This document shows, piece after piece, positions 8,301 to 16,540 of a DNA stretch of 20,821 bases. Source of the stretch: Rodentolepis nana (taxonomy: Eukaryota > Platyhelminthes > Cestoda > Cyclophyllidea > Hymenolepididae); assembly GCA_900617975.1 (NCBI GenBank), contig UZAE01000597.1, positions 1 through 20,821 on the forward strand. Reading direction: 5' to 3'. The position numbers and the translations under genes are program-made. The notes below the pieces were generated by a model. It worked only from the letters and a program-made list of their open reading frames with translations. It was not told the DNA's origin and did not search any database. The number at the start of each line of letters is the position of its first letter. The first letter of the stretch is position 1.

Positions 8301-10891
8301 AGGGGGGGGGGGGGAGAGATATTTAACAGAGAACATATTTCACGATCACAGCTGATTCATTTTGGAAGTTGAAGTCCACCAAATTGGATGTTCTCTATGC
8401 AAGCCTCTGCTCATGGCAAGAGCTATAAATCTTCACTTAACAATAGCAGATAATGATGTCAAACTATCTTCCTCCTGGTTTGTGAATGGGATTTATTATT
8501 GTCACCTTTTCATGCATATTTCTCGAAGATACTATTTGGTGTAAACTATCTCCCACACTAATTTGCTGTTGTAAACTACCATTGCTTAGTACAAAGATTG
8601 TCTGATTTGGTCTGTTTGTTGATCATTAGCATTGAACTGATTAAATTCAGTAAGTGGTTTACAGTGGTTACCTTTTGATTCACTATCTCATTTAATTGAC
8701 TAATTAGTAGTCCATTTTCACAACATATATTTCTTGAAATTACCAATATACCAGCTCTTATTGGTTAGTCATAGCCAAAGCGTTTGGCCATCTCGATTAA
8801 CTGGAAGAGAACTATGACGGGCATTGTTATTGTGGTTTCTGACTTTGTAATCAATGTATAGGGTTAACTAATCAATGAAAATTAAGAAGATCCTGGCTTT
8901 TCAATAAATGGTTTCAGTTGACTTCAGTAAGGAGCTAATTTTGCCTTTGCCTTGAATGAAATTCCATTAAGTGTGCTCCTCTTTTCTTCCTACTTCGAAT
9001 GCTTTTTTTCTTTTAGATAAAAGCCAACCACTTCTTTATTTCCACTTTTTCGGTATGAAGTGGACAGTTGATTAGTTCACCTTGTTAGGCTCTATGTGGC
9101 AAAAGATTGTGCCAGATGGTAGATAGATAGAAAAAGGTCCTTGATATATATATATATATATATTTGAGGAAGGGTTTAAAGCACCTACTTTGAGTAAATG
9201 ATAGGATTTTGTAATCATTCTTGTTGAAAATTCACATTATATTATCCATCATGCTTAAAATATGTGATTTCATCGTTTGGTCATTCGTATTCTGGCATAT
9301 GCATTCATTCCCTAATTTCCTGCCTGGTAGATGTGTTTACTGGTCACTGAACCATCGCCACACCTAGAGATATAAATTTGTCTCTAGGAACAAATTAGAG
9401 TAAATAAATGTTTCCTATATTATTATACATACTAGCGCACTAACTTTGACATTAGGACACTACGCCTATGCCATTGTACTGTCTCCACATATTTTTCACT
9501 ATCCATAAGTGTTGCACATTTCTGACTGCCATCGTTAAGCGAAAAAAGACAACTTGCATTTAATTTTTCTTTGCTGTCAAACGTATTGTACATTTTAGGC
9601 AGGAGATGGGTCTCTGCTTTCCACCATTGCTCATGAAATAGCTCATTCATGGACTGGTAATTTGGTAACCAATGCCAACTGGGAGCATTTTTGGCTCAAC
9701 GAAGGACACACCGTCTATGTGGAAGGTCTCATTCTCGAAGAGCTCTATGGAACTGACTACCGCGAACTCTTTATTGAACTGGGTTACGAGATCCTACAAG
9801 CTTGTGTAGGTTTCTACTCTCCAACTCCTTATTGCTGATCTAGTTTCATAAGCAACATGTTTGAATATTTTTTTCTCATTAGCTCCAAGATGAACTCAAG
9901 GAAAATCATCCTTTTGCCAAATTGATCCCTTGTTTAAAGGGAGTACACCCGGATGACTCCTTCTCCATTGTGCCATATAAAAAAGGTTCTCTTTTCCTCT
10001 ACTACTTAGAGAAAAAGTATGGCAAGGGTAGGTTGGTACTTTGTTTCAAGCTACGGTTAACTTAATTCTTTATATGATCCACTTGTTTTCATCACATTAT
10101 CTTGTAGAGGCTATTCTAAAATGGTTGAGAGCGTATATCGACAATTATCGCGAAAAGTCTATCACTACAGACGAGTGGAAGAAATTTTTAGCTCAACAAC
10201 TGGGCGAACAGGTCCTGCATGAGATTGATTGGGATGTGTGGCTATTCTCTCCTGGTCCTATTCCATGGGTCCCATTGTAAGTAACTTCTCTATTTAGGTT
10301 CGTATTTCAAGCTTTATAGATGATCTAATTACATATACTCCCATTGTAGGACAAACCGGGTGCTATCAAACGTGGTTGATGAAGTAGCAGAAAAAATCAG
10401 AACCACATCCTTGCTTAATGATACGGAATGTGCATCTTACTTGCGTTCCCAGTACGAATTAATGATTCCACTCCAACGCGAATTACTATGGCAAAGATTG
10501 CTCAAATATGTCCCGCTTCCGCATGATAACCTCAATGTTCTCAATACCATGTTGGCACTATCGCAAACTCAAAATTCTGAAATCCGTTTTAGGTTTGTAA
10601 TTTTTTCGGTTTAAATCGATTACTTATTATTTATGAGTAATTATATTATTTCGTTTTAGGTGGTCACAAATTGTAATCAGCTCACAATACCTACCAGAAC
10701 TTGATGGGGCCCTTGAGTTCCTTAATAGCCAGGGGCGTATGAAGTTTACTCGACCGTTATACAGGGCTCTAATGGGATGGCCGAGTATTAGAACACAGGC
10801 AATCAACAACTTTAAGGCTAATAGGCCCTACATGCACCCGACAACTGCAAAACTAGTCGAAAAGGACATTGAATCTGCCCAATCTCAATAA
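2389..10891 (+). CDS. LTA4H: Leukotriene A4 hydrolase / M1-family aminopeptidase, 11 exons, about 617 aa
   Basis: Zinc metallopeptidase of the M1 family; in vertebrates the enzyme turns leukotriene A4 into B4 and trims peptides in the cytosol. Exons: 2389-2394 (tentative), 2931-3095, 3182-3315, 3386-3566, 6240-6397, 7403-7616, 9599-9805, 9883-10027, 10108-10276, 10350-10592, 10660-10891. All have GT-AG borders and keep one frame to TAA. The product aligns end to end with human LTA4H (611 aa). Visible landmarks are GGMEN (residues 271-275), HEIAH (298-302) with the third zinc ligand E321 in LNEGHT, the catalytic Tyr of VPYKKG (Y387), and GRMKFTRP (R567, K569) for the substrate carboxylate. Odd points are Glu139 where human has Gln136, and Phe382 where human has Tyr378. 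Exon 1 (Met-Thr, donor GTAGGT) is the weakest part: the frame is open back to ATG 2290, and a leader-supplied AUG on exon 2 is also possible. Identity is near certain; the first codons are not. Confidence 0.95.
2929..2930 (+). promoter_or_regulatory. 3' splice acceptor of LTA4H exon 2, possible trans-splice site
   Basis: The AG ends a pyrimidine-rich stretch (TTCTGTTTGTAATATTTTAG). The reading frame opens at the next base as GCT ACT GCA. An in-frame TAG lies in the acceptor itself, so the start must come from an upstream cis exon or from a spliced leader ending in AUG, known in several flatworms. Confidence 0.5.
3567..6239 (+). other. LTA4H intron 4 (2673 nt)
   Basis: Donor GTCAGT and acceptor TTTGAAG. 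AT-rich, with an (ATG)n stretch near 4126-4137 and one insertion of the modular repeat element 117 nt upstream of the acceptor. A 94-codon hydrophobic frame at 3740-4024 has no recognisable domain. No other gene or RNA is seen. Confidence 0.85.
5932..6122 (+). repeat. Short copy (copy 2) of the modular repeat element with target-site duplication
   Basis: A 191-bp copy. Its leader (TCAAATGGCAGGCGTCTTGA from 5941, then the AGTTGACTTC segment at 5980-5989 and GGGGAAGGAACATCAAATTG) matches copy 3 with few changes. Its body is reduced to one GTTGCCCAGGGTGCACCAC module, and the tail seen in copies 1 and 3 is absent. CGATCTAATAT occurs immediately outside both ends, at 5921-5931 and 6123-6133; the first two bases could belong to the element, so the duplication is 9-11 bp. 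It sits in sense orientation in LTA4H intron 4. Confidence 0.85.
6398..7402 (+). other. LTA4H intron 5 (1005 nt)
   Basis: Donor GTAAGT and acceptor TTGTTTTCAG. Contains a short (TTA)n run near 7040-7055. Nothing else that I can support. Confidence 0.85.
8295..8314 (+). repeat. Poly-G tract (G6-A-G13)
   Basis: Six guanines, one adenine and thirteen guanines on the sense strand of LTA4H intron 6. The run could form a G-quadruplex in DNA or pre-mRNA. Length is likely variable and prone to sequencing error. Confidence 0.9.
9143..9163. repeat. TA dinucleotide microsatellite
   Basis: About ten AT/TA units in LTA4H intron 6, just downstream of a short GATA run (9120-9130). Confidence 0.9.
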
Positions 10892-11148
10892 GAGGGGGCA
10901 TATTTCTATCTTCTCTAATCCTTGTGATTTGTTGTTGCTAGTCGTATTGTTGTTTAGTGCTTGCTTCCCGATTCTCATCTCTTTTTGTCCTTCAATACAA
11001 AAGACTACCTCCCACCGTCCCCAAACTGTGTACCCTTTGTTCTAACTGTGTCTCGCCCCAGATCTTACAAATTTGAAGTTCGCTTTGAAATTCTTGTCTT
11101 CCTTCTTTTGCTTACCAGAAATACTATGACTATGGAAGCAAATCCAAA

Positions 11149-11154
11149 ATTAAA
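11149..11154 (+). promoter_or_regulatory. Candidate poly(A) signal (ATTAAA) of LTA4H
   Basis: The common AATAAA variant, 258 nt after the LTA4H stop. It is chosen because no AATAAA is present in the 1.4 kb downstream; support is weak. Confidence 0.3.
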
Positions 11155-11316
11155 CCCTTGAATATTATTGGCTCTGTATACTCCGTTTCTCTAGACTCTT
11201 AATGAATGCACAGACATGCACTTAGATCGCGATCACCGAGGAGTATCGTAAGTGCTACGTGTAAGATTGTAGTCTATTATAGGTAAGGTTGCATGAGTAT
11301 GTCAGCCCATAGACAA

Positions 11317-11667
11317 TTAACAAAGTGTCTGAGCTCGACTTGCATAGCTGGTGAGCTCATAAGTATCAACTAATATGGTGGTCATACAAACCATCCATAA
11401 CTGATTCAAAGATTTTGAAAAAAATGCTAACAACAGCCTAGTCCTTGTAGATGCTGTATCCCCCGTATACGCTTTGATTTCACATTGGTTAAGATCCACA
11501 GAATCTACAGTTATCTTCCACGTTGCATGCCAATCGCCTCCTCTTCATTCTCGCTCAACAAAAATGCTGATGACATCACCTCATGTTGCATTGTCTACGA
11601 AGAGCTGTAGTTCAACGAATTTCCTCAACCAAAGACCTAGTCCACAATCATACACCGCTGCACCAGA
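11317..11667 (-). other. Possible decayed coding frame broken only by TGA
   Basis: Read on the minus strand, 117 codons run from 11667 to a TAA at 11317-11319. They are interrupted by just two stops, both TGA (11581-11583 and 11545-11547). The translation is mixed and protein-like, for example LWLRKFVELQLFVDNAT and GDWHATWKITVDSVDLNQ. I do not recognise the family. It could be a relic of a gene or mobile element, or chance. Confidence 0.2.
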
Positions 11668-12277
11668 TTAGAAAATTATTCCACTCATCTACAATCTAGC
11701 CGAAAACAAACGCAAAAAACATAAAAAGCCAATCTCCTATTCTGAATTTCAAACATTGAAAGGAAGGAGCGTTTACCTGTAAAACGTCAAATGAGTTAAA
11801 TCTGAAACTAGACCTATACAGAAACGGTCAAATAATCAAATCAATAACTACAAACTGATAGGGAAGACATTTAAACGATCCCAAAAAACTGACCTTCGTT
11901 TTATTGATATCAGTGAGGCAAGCAATAATCACAGCTTAAATTACTCAAAACCAAACAATGATAACAAATTCATAAAACAATTCGATGACTAAACGATATA
12001 CTGATATAAATAATTAATATAAAGCACTACACAGATAACCGGAAGAAACGCTGTAGACACTTGATATTAATAGAAAAGTACAAATACCACATATCTACAA
12101 CTACATGCTCAGAAAAATGGGCAAATTAATCGGTGTGAATTTTAGAAATGATCTGTATGAAGCATTCATGCACACAAAGGAAATCACAATAATTTAGACC
12201 TAACGACCATTCCATACCCAGCTATCCAAATCGAAAAAAAACGGCAGAAAGTGCGAGCATCCATTTTAAGAAATGGC

Positions 12278-12283
12278 TTTATT
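12278..12283 (-). promoter_or_regulatory. Poly(A) signal (AATAAA) of RPL26
   Basis: AATAAA on the minus strand lies eight nucleotides after the RPL26 stop codon, giving a very short 3'UTR. Confidence 0.7.
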
Positions 12284-12291
12284 TATGCCGA

Positions 12292-12751
12292 TTATGACTC
12301 AATAACTTCCTCAGTGTACTTATTCTTGTCCAGGGCGTGTTTGTTGGCAGCCTTGCGTTCTAAGAGATCGCGTCGGTCGTTATCAAGCTTGAGCTTGGTA
12401 ATCACAACCTAGAAAATAATAATTAATAAAAGTGTAACATACGTTGGACGGATGAATGCCAATTGGAACGTAAATGCCGTTGCTCTTCTTGCACTGAACG
12501 CGTTCGACATGAATGACGAACTTCTTTCTGTACACTTTAATCACTTTGGCGGAGTTGTTGTCTTTACGCTCACCTCGCACAATTTGGACCTCATCTCCAC
12601 GTCGAACAGGCATGCTACGTACCTTGTATTTATTACGAAGCTCCTTTGACAAAGGCGCACTCATGAGACGACGTCTAATGTGAGATGGAGCATTAAAATG
12701 CCTTTTACGCTGTTTGCGGCTTGAAGAAGTCACAGCCTTATTAAACTTCAT
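12292..12751 (-). CDS. RPL26: 60S ribosomal protein L26 (uL24), two exons, 141 aa
   Basis: Component of the large ribosomal subunit near the peptide exit tunnel. Exon 1 is 12751-12443 (ATG, 103 codons) and exon 2 is 12408-12292 (38 codons plus TAA). The intron between (12409-12442) has GTATGT and TTCTAG borders and is only 34 nt. The product is colinear with human RPL26 (145 aa): the [20 protein letters not shown] segment at residues 15-34, [14 protein letters not shown] at 35-48, the KOW domain from about 52 to 80, and [15 protein letters not shown] across the splice. Within the KOW motif the human glycines 64 and 68 are Asp and Ala here. The neighbour on its 5' side is the divergent glucose transporter 3.8 kb away; on its 3' side LTA4H converges. 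Identity is secure; whether this is the main gene copy or a diverged paralogue is open. Confidence 0.95.
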
Positions 12752-15700
12752 GGTCTAACACGAGCAATCCGTGGAGTGCGGTACAATCGTACTAAAACAA
12801 GCCCACTAAAACTCTTGACAATTAATTTGGGAAAAATAAAAAACAAATAGAAATGTTAGCTAAATATGCTTTTAACGCATTTCGATAAATATTTTCAATT
12901 ATTTGTATTATAAATTACCTTGGTGTAATATCTCCGTTAATGCCTTTCGATACTTTTTTTCATTTAGATGATGAATGGGTATAAATCGTCTACTTTTAAA
13001 CTTTTCTACCACTCTGGGTATATTGATTGTACTTGAAAAGAAAATAAATGTTAGCATTTACATAATTGTTAAAAAATGTCAATAATAAATTTGTGCATAT
13101 TCGATTCCATTTTTATAAAATCTGAGTCACTGCTAGAATTCTCCATTTATGGATTCGCTTTTAAATATTGCAATTTATTTGTTCCATCGCTTTGCGCGAA
13201 GTATGATAGCACTTGAAGTATTACATCTTTTATTTTAATAAATTATTTAATTGTTCTTAATAAAAGTTATTATACCAATTAAATCCAACATTGCAGCATT
13301 TCAGGTTTTGGGGATTCTCCTAACTTTTTCCACCCTGAGAAATACTACTGAATTTTGTTATAATGATTCAAATTACTGCCGCGACGGTCTCTAAGGTATG
13401 CCATACGATGATCAGTGAAGTCACATTTTATAATAGTAATATTAATAATGATAACAATATATTCAGATGTTTCAACTCGTGATTTCATTTACGCAGTCGG
13501 CGATTTCACACTTGACTGTTGGCGTCTTCATTGGTACATACTTGTACACAAATATATATATAAGAGTAATTTTAATGCTAATGTAGTGTTATGGAAGAAA
13601 TTAATTCTATTCAAATAATAAATTGCACATATACAGAGATATTCAAATGGCTTTATTAAACTACATTTTCGATCACCCAATGTTCAGAAATCAAAAACTT
13701 CCGATGTAAGTCAAGAAATAGCACTATCTTTGATTTAGTCAGAAGCTGGAGAAATGTCCATTAGTATACAGAGAGCTATATGCACTACTACTAATACACT
13801 TCTAGCTTCTATCATTATCCTTCGTAAATATTGAGACGAACCGTTAACAGTGTAGTATGTTTGCCAAAGTTTTTTGATAAAATTTTAGATGGCAGAAATA
13901 TGATTATTTATTAGTTTAATCTAGCTAATGTTGATCCAACTTAACCAAATTTCTTGGTGGTTACTAGCAAAATGATCCTACTTTGGCAAGAACTTAAATC
14001 TTCATGAGGTAGATCTAAGTGCATATTCACAAAAGTGTGATTGGGTCAAGCTACTTTCGTTCGAGTTTGACGGAAAGCCTCGCCGATTTGAGGATAATTA
14101 AATGCTTTTATATAGAATAATATCGAGTGGACATCGAACATGCCTCGTCGTCCATGTTTTGATGTCATTATTTGAACTAATTTAGGCATCTGTACGAGAA
14201 CACACGCACGCTCAACTGAACCGACTACAAACGCTATAATGAAGGTCTTATCGCAAATAAATTGTGGCTGATCGATAAGTGCTAACTCACAGCCACTCTC
14301 TCCTACAAAAGACTAGCTAAAATTAATATTTAAATAAATCTCAATATTTCAAAATAAGCATATGATAAGCTTGAAAACTCAAAATCTATCATCGCCAAAT
14401 TGATTGACCGTGCTAAAGAAGCTTTATTTATGTAGGTAACAGTTTCCAATAAAATATAAGACTTTTAAAGAGAAACGTTGCTCTTCGATAATGTAGAGAA
14501 CTCCAAGGTTGATGTGGAAGTTGGTATACGATGAATGAGAGGCATTTAAAAAGATCTATACCGTGGTGCTTTACTGTCTGTCTGACTTCCTTCCATACTG
14601 GGTATTGAATAACGCTTTTTATGTTACTGATAATGCTCCACCAACTGACGCACAACTACCATGAGCAAAATTTTCGGAAAATTAAGTTCATAGAGTTATG
14701 TTTGTGCTTATATATACGATTATGAAAACCCATTTTATGCTTACAACTCCTTATTGACGTTTAATTTCGAAAATGGCTCTAGTTATCACTAAAATGGATA
14801 CAAACCCAGAAGTATCGAATAAATTCTAGTTCAAAACGAATCAGCATTAAGATAAAGTTGAAAAAAATGAAGAGGTTTTCATTTTCGTATAGATAAGCAA
14901 GCACACGAAATTGTATACTTAATTTTGCAAAAATATGTGTAATAAAACTTGATTGGGTATATAAAATTCCTCTACTTAATTGCTTTAATAAATGGAATTA
15001 AAAAACTAAACAATTAGCAAACTTTATAGTTTGCCGGAAAATAGCAGAGAATTTTTAGTTCATAAAATCAATCGGTATCAAGTGCATAAAGAAATTTATT
15101 ATTTTGAATTAAAAAATGTACAGATTTCAGATGCAGGAGTTTCCACATTTCTTGCATTAAGACTGATATATCGCGATATTTAAAATAGCGAAATAATTCG
15201 AAAAAACTTAAATTTTGCTAGAGCAGATGTCAATCTAGCAGTAAAATAAACCAGTATCAGAATCCACACAGAGTCCAGATATTTACAAGGAAACCATAGA
15301 AACTATTCAGCACACAAAGGCATCGGTAATTAACCACAACTGCTTTCTCATAAATAGAGGATATTATGTAAAATTAAACTAGGTTCTTGGAACCATGGGT
15401 ACAATTCTGACCAAACTTGTGGATGAATTACTCCTTTAGTGTATTCTTGATTGAATTTACAAAATCTTTTGATGATTGAAAGAAAATTACTTTCAAGTAA
15501 AAATTTTAACCCATTTCTATACTTCCTTGTTAACGATGTAATCAATTTTTTAATGCTTTGCAAGCAAAATTTCACCTAAATGATGTACATATAAAATCTG
15601 TCATTAAGCTACAGGTTAACATAATAATTTAGATATACAGATTTCAAAAGCCACTCAACTGTTATCGATTTCTGATAATGGGTAATCTTGAAAATCGAAT

Positions 15701-16540
15701 TTATCTTAACCATTTAATATTAAGCTAAACAAATTTTAGTCTCATCCAAGGAGAAAAAATGACCCCCTTATTTCCCAGAAGTAAGAAAACTAAAGTACAA
15801 TTTTAAGCAGCATTCACAAAAAGATTTGATCAGGAATAATCAAAGGTACACTTGAGTACCAATCGAATATCACAAAGTGAAGATGTTAAAAATTAACGAA
15901 ATATATTTAATTATTTTAGATTGCAGTCTAAAATTAAATATTTATTATAGTATTTCCCGGTTTCATCCATTATGGCAAAATTTAACTAGATTATTGGCAC
16001 CCTGTTTTAATTATTGCTACGAAAGCTAAATAGTTAGCAAAGATGGCAATCTTGATGCGAATAAAGCACGACTATGCATAAAAAGGCTAAAATAAATACA
16101 AAATAGAAGTTTTAATTGTGTTTTCACATATTATTGATTTTAATAGTGAAAGTAATGAATTTTGCTCATAACTGCAAAATTATGACCTTGAATGTCCTTG
16201 ATTTTGATCTGTTCACTCTTGGCGCACAGGTTAATTGTGATATCAAATAAAGAGTAAATTTTAACTGGCTCAAGTATTATCATTATTCGTTTACATGCCA
16301 TATTTATTATCATGCATAATTTTATGCTCTTATTACGACCCTGCTGAAGAGCGAATATCTTAAACTAAGAGTTGTTTTCAAAGTTTATATACTGCAATAA
16401 TTTTATCAATTGATTTTGAGTATACTTATCAATATTTAATTTGTTCACTTGATTTCGGTACTCAACTTTAAAGTTATATACATTGCTTTCTTTGTTTGGA
16501 GCGTTTGTATTTTAGTGAACATTTTTATAAATTTCAGAAA
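12752..16540. other. Gene-empty divergent intergenic region between RPL26 and GLUT
   Basis: About 3.8 kb of strongly AT-rich sequence holding the promoters of both genes. Open frames on the minus strand at 14428-14655 and 15348-15575 are of the size expected by chance and show no domain. No tRNA-like or tandem-repeat structure and no copy of the modular element was found. Confidence 0.55.
16536..16537 (+). promoter_or_regulatory. 3' splice acceptor just upstream of the GLUT start
   Basis: TTTATAAATTTCAG is followed by AAA ATG, so only three nucleotides separate the acceptor from the initiator. It may end a 5'UTR intron or be a spliced-leader addition site; a leader ending in AUG would be in frame. 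TTTTAG ending at 16514 is a second candidate. Confidence 0.4.

Larger units (their letters stand above)
7617..9598 (+). other. LTA4H intron 6 (1982 nt)
   Basis: Donor GTAAGT and acceptor TACATTTTAG. Holds a long guanine run (8295-8314) and a TA microsatellite (9143-9163). No open frame with recognisable content and no RNA gene. Confidence 0.85.
10892..12277. other. Region between the convergent LTA4H and RPL26 genes
   Basis: Contains the LTA4H 3'UTR (a pyrimidine-rich stretch follows the stop) and then AT-rich sequence. No AATAAA is seen on the plus strand here; ATTAAA at 11149-11154 is the best poly(A) signal candidate. Apart from the possible decayed frame at 11317-11667 (minus strand), nothing is recognised. 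Confidence 0.6.

Noticed and set aside
9432..9650. 72-codon frame antisense to LTA4H exon 7
   Set aside because: It is a shadow of the zinc-binding exon on the other strand.
11317..11667. Nuclear copy of mitochondrial DNA (TGA read as Trp)
   Set aside because: The translation does not resemble any mitochondrial protein and lacks their membrane character.
14428..14655. 75-codon minus-strand frame in the RPL26-GLUT intergenic region
   Set aside because: Isolated, no domain, no intron or poly(A) context; treated as chance.
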